A DNA stretch of 64,000 nt, taken from NCBI RefSeq assembly GCF_029168335.1, contig NZ_JARGYC010000022.1, positions 1 to 64,000 of the forward strand. The letters run 5' to 3'. Below, piece after piece: positions 33,850 through 40,787 of the stretch; the stretch's first letter is position 1, and each line of letters begins with the position of its first letter. Position numbers and translations under genes: made by a program. The notes beneath the pieces were generated by a model. The model ran no database searches. It worked only from the letters and a program-made list of their open reading frames with translations, and was not told the DNA's origin. This stretch comes from Psychromarinibacter sediminicola. Its GTDB lineage: Bacteria > Pseudomonadota > Alphaproteobacteria > Rhodobacterales > Rhodobacteraceae.

Positions 33850-34833
33850 ATGAGCGAAACGCGCCAGAGCCGCGTCGTCGGGTATCTTCTGAAGCTCTTC
33901 GCCGTGATCGGCGGGTTCGCGATTTTCGCGGTCGGGCAGGAGATCTTTCCGTCCAGCGAGGACCTGCAGAAAGCGATGCTCGGCGTCGGGATCGGGGTCG
34001 GCGGCCTGCTCTGGTGGCGCGGCAGCAAGCACCTGCAGCCGCTCGCCGAAACGGTCATGGCCTCCGACACCCGGCCGCCCGTGCTCTACCTGCGGTCCTT
34101 CGCGAACGAGGCCGACGTTCATGCCGAAGAACGCGGCTTCGCCGATCTGCTCGCCCCGGTCGGCCCGCTGATCGCCATCGGTCAGCCGGGCGAGACGCTG
34201 CCACCGCTCGGCGCCGCGCGCCTTTATGTGCCGAAGGCGGACGAGTGGCAGGCGAAGGTCTCGGACCTTCTGGGGCGCTCCCGATACGTGCTGATCTATG
34301 GCGGCCGGACGCCGGGCCTCGGCTGGGAACTGCGGCAGGTGCGCCAACGGCTGTCGCCGGAGCAACTCGTCGTGATGATCCCGAACGACCAGCCGGCCTG
34401 GAACCGCTTTCGCCAGCTCGCCTACGAAAAGGCCGACCTGTTCCTGCCGCCTCTGCCGGAGGGGCCGGCGATGCGGCACGTCACCGCCGGTGTCGCGGGC
34501 TTTCTGTCCTTCGACCGGGACTGGCATCCGCACTTCACGCCGCTGCCGCCGAAATCGACGCGCGCGACGGCCGGCTGGTCGGACACGGCGGCGCAAAGCG
34601 CGATGGCGCTCGCCGACATCCTGGAGGCTCGGGGTGAGCAGGTCGACAGGCCCTCCCGGTCCGGCCTGCTGATCTACATCCACATCATGCGGGCCTATTT
34701 CTATCTGCTCGGGATCGTCCTTGTCGTCCTCGCTCTGGTGGGGCTCTATTACTGGTCCACCGGACAGCTTGTCTTTACCGGCGCCGATATCGACTGGATC
34801 GGGCCGCCGCCCGTCTGGTGGCCATTCGACTGA
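33850..34833 (+). CDS. Membrane protein with LRSF-type cytoplasmic domain (cluster gene 2)
   Basis: A 327-residue protein. Two N-terminal helices (about 10-29 and 42-57) and one C-terminal helix (about 277-301) frame a soluble domain of about 190 residues. Its conserved-looking parts are PPVLYLRSFANEAD (77-90), VGPLIAIGQPGETLPPLGAA with RLYV (104-127), WQAKVSDLLGRSRYVLIYGG (133-152) and PGLGWELRQVRQ (155-166). The order of a beta strand, a Gly-Pro-Gly-Glu loop and a terminal WE motif recalls TIR/SLOG-like Rossmann effectors, but I cannot assign the family with certainty. It follows the SLOG fusion by 78 bp. An effector or second sensor acting at the membrane is the best guess. Confidence 0.7.
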   Translation: MSETRQSRVVGYLLKLFAVIGGFAIFAVGQEIFPSSEDLQKAMLGVGIGVGGLLWWRGSKHLQPLAETVMASDTRPPVLYLRSFANEADVHAEERGFADLLAPVGPLIAIGQPGETLPPLGAARLYVPKADEWQAKVSDLLGRSRYVLIYGGRTPGLGWELRQVRQRLSPEQLVVMIPNDQPAWNRFRQLAYEKADLFLPPLPEGPAMRHVTAGVAGFLSFDRDWHPHFTPLPPKSTRATAGWSDTAAQSAMALADILEARGEQVDRPSRSGLLIYIHIMRAYFYLLGIVLVVLALVGLYYWSTGQLVFTGADIDWIGPPPVWWPFD

Positions 34834-34922
34834 TCCCCGGCACACGCAACGGATCGAACGCCGAAGCGGATGACATTCGCGCGCCTCTGCGGTAACCTGA
34901 CGTCAACAAAGGGGTGGTCCGA

Positions 34923-35747
34923 ATGGCCAGCGGTAGCATTGCAGCGGTCAGTCTCTCCGTGCTGAAGCGGCTCTCGCTGGCGGCGTCGAACGGCAGCCTC
35001 GACTATGCGACGCTGGCCGCACAGGCGCGAAATCTCGGCCTGACGGTGCCGCAGCTCGTCGCGGGCATCGAGGCGGCGATGACGACGGCAGAGGTCGCGA
35101 AGGGCGGCGCGGCCGCCGGCTATGCGCGCCAGGTCTTTTCAGCGATCAAGCTCTTGCCCGAGGGCGCAAGGCTCGTCGCCGAAGCGTCCCGCCTGGGCGC
35201 GGTCGCGACCACCACGTCGGAACTCGCCACCGCGCAGGCCGGCCGCTCCGTCGTTGTGCGCGGCGCCACCTGGATCGGCACGCGGCTGGGCCTGCGCGGC
35301 GCGGCCGCGACACTGGTCGGCGGCTCGGTCGGGGTCATCGGGCTGATCGGCGCCGTCTGGCTGGTCTGGGAGGCCGGCGCGGCCCTGATGGGCGGCGGCA
35401 GCGTGACCGCCGAACCGGCAGAGGCCATCGTGGATAACGACGCCGTGCCCCATCCCTGCGGCAACCGCGATATCCCCGTCGATGCCGAGTGGCGCTGGTA
35501 TCAACGGATCCAGGGCGGCGGCCGGTCCGTGAACTACGAGCGCCGGGGCTTCATCTGCCTCAACAACGGATACTACACCTATGGCGGCGCGTTCACCGCC
35601 TATTCCTGCGACCGCGACTGGCTGAATTGCCGGCGGTCGGCCGATCCGCCGAGGGTCATCTCCAGCGTCAAGCATCACGATGACGGGGGCGCGAATTATT
35701 ACTACGGCAACGATACAAGCTGGGGCTGGCGCGATCCGGTGAGGTAG
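34923..35747 (+). CDS. Cluster gene 3: helical protein with TM segment and Cys/aromatic-rich tail
   Basis: A 274-residue protein without a recognised family. Residues 1-110 are Ala-rich and helical; about 127-157 is a long Gly/Val-rich hydrophobic segment that could span the membrane; the C-terminal 115 residues are different in character, with four cysteines (about 179, 212, 229, 236) and many Tyr/Trp (ICLNNGYYTYGGAFTAYSCD), suggesting a disulfide-bonded domain outside the cytoplasm. The Gly-rich hydrophobic part is reminiscent of membrane-inserting effector segments, but this is speculation. ATG at 34923 is chosen over GTG at 34914 because AGGGG lies suitably upstream. It ends the three-gene cluster, followed by a hairpin. 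Confidence 0.6.
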   Translation: MASGSIAAVSLSVLKRLSLAASNGSLDYATLAAQARNLGLTVPQLVAGIEAAMTTAEVAKGGAAAGYARQVFSAIKLLPEGARLVAEASRLGAVATTTSELATAQAGRSVVVRGATWIGTRLGLRGAAATLVGGSVGVIGLIGAVWLVWEAGAALMGGGSVTAEPAEAIVDNDAVPHPCGNRDIPVDAEWRWYQRIQGGGRSVNYERRGFICLNNGYYTYGGAFTAYSCDRDWLNCRRSADPPRVISSVKHHDDGGANYYYGNDTSWGWRDPVR

Positions 35748-35767
35748 ACCCGGCGATCTGCGTCCAT

Positions 35768-35786
35768 GGGAGTATGGGGTACTCCC
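35768..35786 (+). terminator. Hairpin after the three-gene cluster
   Basis: GGGAGTA-TGGGG-TACTCCC is a perfect seven-base stem 20 bp after the cluster gene 3 stop. No T run follows, so termination strength is uncertain. Confidence 0.45.
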
Positions 35787-35814
35787 TAAGCCCGGTGGCG
35801 TGGCATCACCGCCG

Positions 35815-36093
35815 CTACGCTCTGGCGTGCAGACAGGGCCTCGACCAGCGCGCGCAGCCCGCCGCGCTTTCGCCGATGATCTGCCCCTCGGGAAGCGCCA
35901 GTGCCGGTATCTGTCCGGTCGGGTTGAGTTTCAGAAAGTCGGCCGAGCGATGCTCTCCGGCGGCCATGTCGACGGGCCGCAGCGTGTAGGGGGCTTGAAT
36001 CTCTTCAAGGACGAACTCGACGGCCATGGCCCCCGACATCGCTTCCCAATACAGGGTGTACCCGGCCCGATCGGTCGAACCGTCCTGTGACAT
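35815..36093 (-). pseudogene. Truncated glutathione S-transferase (N-terminal domain only)
   Basis: Ninety-two codons start as a thioredoxin-fold GST N-domain: YTLYWEAMSGAMAVEFVLEE, then YTLRPVDMAAGEHRSADFLK, then LNPTGQIPALALPEGQIIGE, which are the usual helix 1, strand 2 and cis-Pro segments. After IIGESAA, where GSTs continue into the helical C-domain, the sequence turns into an unrelated Arg/Cys-rich end and stops. No C-domain remnant is seen downstream. It is probably a deletion remnant. The interval 35748-36130 contains only this fragment and the hairpin at 35768. Confidence 0.7.
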
Positions 36094-36130
36094 CCCTTCA
36101 GCCTCCCTTACGAGGTGAGCGGGTCGACCG

Positions 36131-36865
36131 TTACGTGAATATCCTTTGAAACCAGGACAGCGGCAGATGCTGTCCGGCCGTGAACAACCACGCGAACGGC
36201 GCCGGGAAGCTGGTGGAAAACCGCCCCTTGCGGATCGCCGTCAGCACGACCTCCGCCGCGTCCTCCGGCTCCATCAGCTGCGGCATGCGGAAGTCGTTCT
36301 TCTCGGTCAGGCGGGTGCGGATGAAACCGGGGTTGACCCGCTGCACCTCCACCCCGGTGCCCTTCAGGTCGGCGCGCAGGTTCTCGGCCAGGTGCATCAC
36401 CCCGGCCTTGGATGCGCCGTAGCCAATGGCGCCCGGCAGGCCGCGGAAGCCCGAGAGCGAGCCGACCAGAACGATCCGGCCCCGGCCCCTGTCCAGAAGC
36501 GCCGGCACCGCGCGGCCCATCACGTTCAGGCAGCCGACGAAGTTGACCTGCCCCATCGTCCGCGCGGCGCGAGCGTCCCAGGCCGTGGCCGGCATCGGCT
36601 CGTAGAAGCCGGCGGAGAAGAGGATGCCGTCGAAGGGCAGCTCTTGGTCGAATGCCGCGTCAACCGAGTTCGGGTCGGTCACGTCCATCGGCACGATCCG
36701 CGCATCCGTCAGCTCGGCGGCCAGCTTCGACAGGCGGTCCTCGCTCCGGGCCGAGAGGATCAGCGAGGCGCCGGCCGCATCCATCCCCTGCGCCAGCGAC
36801 CGGCCGAGCCCCTCGCTGGCGCCGACGATCCACCAGGTTCGGCCGCGGACCGGGTCGTCAGGCAT
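36131..36865 (-). CDS. Short-chain dehydrogenase/reductase in the lipid operon
   Basis: A 244-residue SDR. The cofactor loop is WWIVGASEGLGRSLAQGMDA (Gly-X3-Gly-X-Gly, about 11-30), DVTDPNSVD gives the adenine pocket, the catalytic Ser is in VLVGSLSGF (about 135), and YGASK (about 146-150) supplies Tyr and Lys. It is a typical NAD(P)-dependent oxidoreductase. The start ATG at 36865 overlaps the end of the methyltransferase gene by eight bases. It is the last gene of the amine oxidase-DUF1365-methyltransferase-SDR operon that diverges from rpoE-chrR, so it probably takes part in the same membrane-lipid modification. The final residues (FAWLFTAGQHLPLSWFQRIF) could associate with the membrane. 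Confidence 0.88.
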   Translation of the reverse strand: MPDDPVRGRTWWIVGASEGLGRSLAQGMDAAGASLILSARSEDRLSKLAAELTDARIVPMDVTDPNSVDAAFDQELPFDGILFSAGFYEPMPATAWDARAARTMGQVNFVGCLNVMGRAVPALLDRGRGRIVLVGSLSGFRGLPGAIGYGASKAGVMHLAENLRADLKGTGVEVQRVNPGFIRTRLTEKNDFRMPQLMEPEDAAEVVLTAIRKGRFSTSFPAPFAWLFTAGQHLPLSWFQRIFT

Positions 36866-38015
36866 GGGCCAGCTCGACCTGAACGACGTCGGTCTGCCGC
36901 ACCGCGAAGGACGCCGCACAGATGCCGAGATAGTAGCGCCAGGATCGCAGGAAGCGGTCGTCGAACCCCATGCGCCGGATCCGCCCGGCCTCGGCGTCCA
37001 GCCGTTCGCCCCAGGTGGCGCAGGTGCGGGCATAGTCGCCGCCGAACGAGAACACGTCGCGCACGGCGAGGCCGGCGTCGCGGGCGTGCCGGGCGATCTG
37101 CGCGTTCGACAGCAGCATCCCGCCCGGGAAGGTGTATTGCCGGATGAAGTCCGAGCTGCGGCGGTAGACGTCGAAATAGCCGTCCGGCACGGTGATCGCC
37201 TGCACCACGGCGCGGCCACCCTCGGCCATCCGCGCCTTGAGCGTGGCGAAATAGGCGGGCCAGTAGGCTTCGCCCACGGCCTCGATCATCTCGATGGAGA
37301 CGATGTTGTCGTAAAGGCCTTTCGTGTGGCGGTAATCCTCCAGCCGGATCTCGGCGCGGCCGTCGAGCCGGGCGTCGGCATAGGCCTTCTGGCTGGGCGA
37401 GATCGTCAGCGCGGTGACGTCGCGGCCGTGGTCGGCGGCGCGCTCGGCAAAGCCGCCCCAGCCGCAGCCGATCTCCAGCACCCGCTCGCCCTCGCCCAGC
37501 CGCGACAGGATGCGGTCGTACTTGCGGTCCTGGGCGCGGGCCAGGTCGGTCTCGCCCTCGGCGAACAGGGCCGAGGAATAGGTCATGCCGGGGTCGAGCC
37601 AGAGCTGATAGAACTCGTTGCCGACGTCGTAATGCGCCCGGATGTTGCGCGCCGCGCCGCGGGCGGAGTTGCGGCGCAGCAGGCGGTCGACCAGCCGGAA
37701 CTTCAGCGACTGCCAGAAGCCGGCATAGGCGAAGCCCGACAGCTCCTGCAGGTTCATCAGCGCGACCTGCGTCAGCGTCTCGATCGACGGGGTATCCCAC
37801 AGCCCTTCGACATAGGCCTCGCCGAACCCCACGTCGCCGCGCGCGGCGGCGGCGGTGACGGCGGACCAGTCGTGCAGCTCCAACGCGGCCTCCGGCGCGC
37901 CGGCGCCGAAGTCGTGGATCTCGCCCTCGGGCGTCTTCAGGCGCAGGCTGCCGTGGCGGATGGTGGCGCAGCTGTCGAGGAATTCGCGCTTCACGCGGTC
38001 GGACAGGAACGGCAT
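36858..38015 (-). CDS. Cyclopropane-fatty-acyl-phospholipid synthase family methyltransferase
   Basis: A 385-residue SAM-dependent enzyme acting on unsaturated fatty acyl chains of phospholipids. The SAM loop is VLEIGCGWGGFAERAADHGR (about 169-188), preceded by AHYDVGNEFYQLWLDPGMTY (about 127-146) and followed by TISPSQKAYADARL and SIEMIEAVGEAYWPAYF (Glu of the bicarbonate/active site region). These are CFA-synthase signatures. The gene follows DUF1365 with no gap (TGAATG) and overlaps the SDR. In R. sphaeroides, CFA-like methyltransferases and accompanying oxidoreductases make methylated and furan fatty acids under singlet oxygen; this operon next to rpoE-chrR fits that theme, but the exact product cannot be told. 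Confidence 0.92.
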   Translation of the reverse strand: MPFLSDRVKREFLDSCATIRHGSLRLKTPEGEIHDFGAGAPEAALELHDWSAVTAAAARGDVGFGEAYVEGLWDTPSIETLTQVALMNLQELSGFAYAGFWQSLKFRLVDRLLRRNSARGAARNIRAHYDVGNEFYQLWLDPGMTYSSALFAEGETDLARAQDRKYDRILSRLGEGERVLEIGCGWGGFAERAADHGRDVTALTISPSQKAYADARLDGRAEIRLEDYRHTKGLYDNIVSIEMIEAVGEAYWPAYFATLKARMAEGGRAVVQAITVPDGYFDVYRRSSDFIRQYTFPGGMLLSNAQIARHARDAGLAVRDVFSFGGDYARTCATWGERLDAEAGRIRRMGFDDRFLRSWRYYLGICAASFAVRQTDVVQVELAHA

Positions 38016-38771
38016 TCAGGTGATTTCCTTCGCGGGTGGTTCGGGGCGTCTACGATAGGGCGCCCCCTTCAGTTTCAAGACGAGCGCCTGCCAGTAGATC
38101 AGCGCCAGCGTCCGCATCGCCCCGAACGGCCGGCGCAGATAGGCGGTGAGGATGGCGCGGTTGGTCAGCGGGCGGCGCGGGCCGAACAGCGTGGCGATCA
38201 CGCCCTGCGGCCCGTTGGCGTGGAAGATGCGGATCGCGATGCGCGCGTCCCGGATATCGAAATGGAACGCGTAGGAGCCGGCGACCTGCTGATAGGGCGA
38301 GACGTGCAGATACTTCGGCGTCTCGATCCGGTCGGTCCGGGTGATCGGCGCGAAGCCCGGCTTGTGGCAGAGATAGCTGTGGCGGTCGTGGAACGGGGTC
38401 GAGACCTCGGCGATCACGGCGCGCAGGCTGTCGCCCTCCATCGCCAGCCAAAAGCTGACGGGGTTGAAGACGAGGCCCAGAAAGCGCGGCTGGGTGAGCA
38501 GCAGAAGCCGGCGGTCGCCGGTGATCTCGAACCCGGCCCCCGCCAGGACCTCGCGCGCCCAGTCGGCGCCGCGGCCCTGCCCGATGGGGCCGCCATGCGC
38601 GCGGTCGTGGACCGAGGCGAGGTTCAGCCGGTTGCGCGAGAACAGCAGCGGGCCGCGCCGCGCGTCCGGGTCGATCAGCACGTAGTCCACGCCGTAGCGG
38701 AAGGCGTTCCTGATGCCGCCGCGCCGGGCATGGGTCGTGGTGCCCGCGATATGTTCGGGCCAGCGGCTCAT
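38016..38771 (-). CDS. DUF1365 family protein
   Basis: A 251-residue protein of the DUF1365 family: HIAGTTTHARRGGIRNAFRY near the start (residues about 6-25), LLLTQPRFLGLVFNPVSFWL (about 95-114), the FNPVSF motif being diagnostic, then HDRHSYLCHK and KYLHVSPYQ. Its biochemical role is unknown, but it is nearly always found between a flavin amine oxidase and a CFA-synthase-like methyltransferase, as here. ATG at 38771 forms an ATGA overlap with the amine oxidase stop. The longer upstream frame is spurious. Confidence 0.93.
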   Translation of the reverse strand: MSRWPEHIAGTTTHARRGGIRNAFRYGVDYVLIDPDARRGPLLFSRNRLNLASVHDRAHGGPIGQGRGADWAREVLAGAGFEITGDRRLLLLTQPRFLGLVFNPVSFWLAMEGDSLRAVIAEVSTPFHDRHSYLCHKPGFAPITRTDRIETPKYLHVSPYQQVAGSYAFHFDIRDARIAIRIFHANGPQGVIATLFGPRRPLTNRAILTAYLRRPFGAMRTLALIYWQALVLKLKGAPYRRRPEPPAKEIT

Positions 38772-40045
38772 GCCGGCAGTCGGTCCATTGCGCGCACCAC
38801 GCGGACGGCACTGGCGAAGCCGTCCTCGTGAAACCCGTGGCGTGTCCAGGCGCCGGCGAACCAGGTGTTGTGCATCCCCTGGAGGCTGCCCAGACGGCCC
38901 TGGGCGCGCAAGGCCGCTTCGTCGAAGACCGGGTGCCGGAAGGTCGTCTCGTCGTAGACAAGGCGGTCCGGAACCTCGCGCGCCGGGTTGAGCGACACGA
39001 AGAGCGGGTCGCTCTCGGGGATGTTCTGCAGGCGGTTCATCCAGTAGGTCACGCCGATCTGCGGCTCGGCCCGGCCGGTCTCGGCGCGGTAGACCCAGCT
39101 GGACCAGACCGAGCGGCGCCGCGGCATCTGCGAGGTGTCGCAATGCAGGATCGCGCGGTTGTCCTGGTAGCGCACGGCCGAGAGCGTCGCCTGCTCCGCT
39201 GGCGTCGGGCGGGCCAGCAGGCGCAGCGCGTCGTCGGAGTGGCAGGCGAAGATCACCTGGTCGAAGCGGTCGTTGCCGTGGGCGGTGCGGATCGTCACGC
39301 CGGTGGCGTCCCGCTCGACCGCCTGAACGGCGGTTCCGGTGCGGATCGCCGCGCCGTGACCCTTCAGGTGGTGTTCCAGCCGGCGGACGTATTCGGCGCT
39401 GCCGCCGTCGACGGTCCACCACTGGTGCTGGCCCGAGGCCGACAGCAGCGCGTGGTTGCGGAAGAACTGCACCAGCGCGCGGGCCGGAAAATCGCGGATC
39501 GTCTCGGTCGGGGTGGACCAGATGGCACCGCACAGGGGCGTCAGGTAATAGCGCTGGAACCAGTCGCCCAGCCGCAGCTCTTCCATCAGCTCGCCGATGG
39601 TGCCGCTGTCGTCGCCCGCATGCGCCTCGGCCCGCGCGTTGAACCGCAGGATGTCGCGGATCATCCGCAGGAAGCCGGGCCGCAGCAGGTTGCGGCGCTG
39701 GCCGAGCAGGGCGGTCAGGTCGCGCAGGCCGTACTCGATGCGGCCGTCGTCGATGGTGGCGCCGAAGCTCATGTCGCTTTTCGCGACCGGCACGTCGAGA
39801 TCCCGGAACATCCGCGTCAGGTGCGGATAGGTGGCGTAGTTGAACACGATGAAGCCGGTATCGACCGGCTGGTCGCCGTGCCGGCCGGCGGTCACGGTGC
39901 GGGCGTGCCCGCCCAGGCGCGGCGCGGCCTCGTAGAGCGTGACCGCGGTTTGCGGCGCCAGAAGGTAGGCCGCGGCCAGCCCCGAGATGCCGCCGCCGAT
40001 GATGGCCACGCGCTCGGCGGGCGCCGGAATGGTGTCGAGAGACAT
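38768..40045 (-). CDS. FAD-dependent amine oxidase / protoporphyrinogen-oxidase-like protein
   Basis: A 425-residue flavoprotein. The dinucleotide-binding start is RVAIIGGGISGLAAAYLLAP (about 13-32), followed by the GG motif LGGHARTV and the substrate entrance DTGFIVFNYATYPHLTRMF (about 63-81). The C-terminus GMHNTWFAGAWTRHGFHEDG closes the FAD domain. This subgroup is the amine oxidase always linked with DUF1365 and CFA synthase; oxidation or desaturation of acyl chains is more likely than oxidation of an amine. ATG at 40045 has GGGGA nine bases upstream and is preferred to TTG at 40057. It is the first gene of the operon, driven by the RpoE-like promoter at 40071-40100. Confidence 0.92.
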   Translation of the reverse strand: MSLDTIPAPAERVAIIGGGISGLAAAYLLAPQTAVTLYEAAPRLGGHARTVTAGRHGDQPVDTGFIVFNYATYPHLTRMFRDLDVPVAKSDMSFGATIDDGRIEYGLRDLTALLGQRRNLLRPGFLRMIRDILRFNARAEAHAGDDSGTIGELMEELRLGDWFQRYYLTPLCGAIWSTPTETIRDFPARALVQFFRNHALLSASGQHQWWTVDGGSAEYVRRLEHHLKGHGAAIRTGTAVQAVERDATGVTIRTAHGNDRFDQVIFACHSDDALRLLARPTPAEQATLSAVRYQDNRAILHCDTSQMPRRRSVWSSWVYRAETGRAEPQIGVTYWMNRLQNIPESDPLFVSLNPAREVPDRLVYDETTFRHPVFDEAALRAQGRLGSLQGMHNTWFAGAWTRHGFHEDGFASAVRVVRAMDRLPA

Positions 40046-40070
40046 AGGCTTCCCCAATGATCAGTTATGC

Positions 40071-40100
40071 CGGCTACGGAAAACGAACGCCGGCAGATCA
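40071..40100 (-). promoter_or_regulatory. Candidate RpoE promoter of the lipid operon
   Basis: On the minus strand TGATCT (40100-40095), 18 bp, then TAGCCG (40076-40071). This matches the Rhodobacter RpoE pattern TGATCC-N18-TA(A/G). Transcription would start near 40064, leaving a leader of about 20 nt before the amine oxidase ATG. Confidence 0.6.
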
Positions 40101-40105
40101 ATTAT

Positions 40106-40135
40106 TGATCCGGGGCGGACTTGCACCCGTAAGCC
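40106..40135 (+). promoter_or_regulatory. Candidate RpoE promoter of rpoE-chrR
   Basis: TGATCC (40106-40111), 18 bp, then TAAGCC (40130-40135), an excellent match to the autoregulated rpoE promoter of Rhodobacter. Its -35 box and that of the divergent lipid operon are the two halves of the 15-bp palindrome GATCAAT-T-ATTGATC (40096-40110). Confidence 0.7.
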
Positions 40136-40235
40136 CGTTATGCTGACCGGAAACGTGGACATCGCCGTCGCCGAAGCCCCGGCCCCGCCGAGGGTGGCGG
40201 CACGTCGGCCGCAGACCCGGAGGACACCGCGCAGG

Positions 40236-40787
40236 ATGGCGCAAGTGAGCGAACAGACGGCCCTGATGCTGGCCGTGCGGGACCGCCGCGACAAGGCGGC
40301 CTTTTCGCGGTTGTTCGATCATTTCGCGCCGCGCCTGAAGGCGGTTATCATGCGGTCCGGCACCGGATCCGGTCAGGCGGAAGAGATCGTGCAGGAGGTC
40401 ATGCTGACGGTGTGGCGCAAGGCGGATCAGTTCGACCCGGAGCGGGCGCAGGTGTCCGCCTGGGTGTACCAGATCGCGCGCAACCGTCAGATCGACGTTC
40501 TGCGAAAGGAAAGCCGGCCCGTGCCGGAGGCGTTGAAACACGAGACGGAGAACGAACCCGACGCGACCCGGATGCTTGCCGTGGAACAGGAGGCCGGTCA
40601 CCTGCGACAGGCGCTGGAGGCGCTCAGCCCCGACCAGCGCGTGGTGATCGAGAAGGCCTATTTTGGCGAGATGACCCATCAGGACATCCATGACGACACG
40701 GGGTTGCCTCTGGGCACGATCAAGTCGCGGATCAGGCTGGGTCTGGAACGGTTGCGTCACGAGTTGAAGGGACTGCGCGCGGAATGA
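40236..40787 (+). CDS. rpoE: ECF sigma factor RpoE (singlet-oxygen type)
   Basis: A 183-residue group IV sigma factor. Region 2 reads AFSRLFDHFAPRLKAVIMRS, QAEEIVQEVMLTVWRKADQF and VSAWVYQIARNRQIDVLRKE (about 22-90); region 4 is VVIEKAYFGEMTHQDIHDDT followed by GLPLGTIKSRIRLGLERLRH (about 132-175). It closely resembles R. sphaeroides RpoE as I recall it. An upstream in-frame ATG at 40140 is rejected because it would precede the transcription start expected from the promoter at 40106-40135; ATG at 40236 gives the normal length. Its stop overlaps the chrR start in ATGA. It should direct transcription of itself and of the divergent lipid operon once ChrR lets go. Confidence 0.93.
   Translation: MAQVSEQTALMLAVRDRRDKAAFSRLFDHFAPRLKAVIMRSGTGSGQAEEIVQEVMLTVWRKADQFDPERAQVSAWVYQIARNRQIDVLRKESRPVPEALKHETENEPDATRMLAVEQEAGHLRQALEALSPDQRVVIEKAYFGEMTHQDIHDDTGLPLGTIKSRIRLGLERLRHELKGLRAE

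Noticed and set aside
31408-34845. A 1145-codon minus-strand frame over the SLOG-RyR cluster.
   Set aside because: No recognisable domain; the plus-strand proteins have clear Rossmann, RyR and membrane features, so the antisense frame is an artefact of GC bias.
40140-40235. Start of rpoE at ATG 40140.
   Set aside because: It lies only four bases after the -10 of the RpoE promoter, before the expected transcript start; the ATG at 40236 matches family length.
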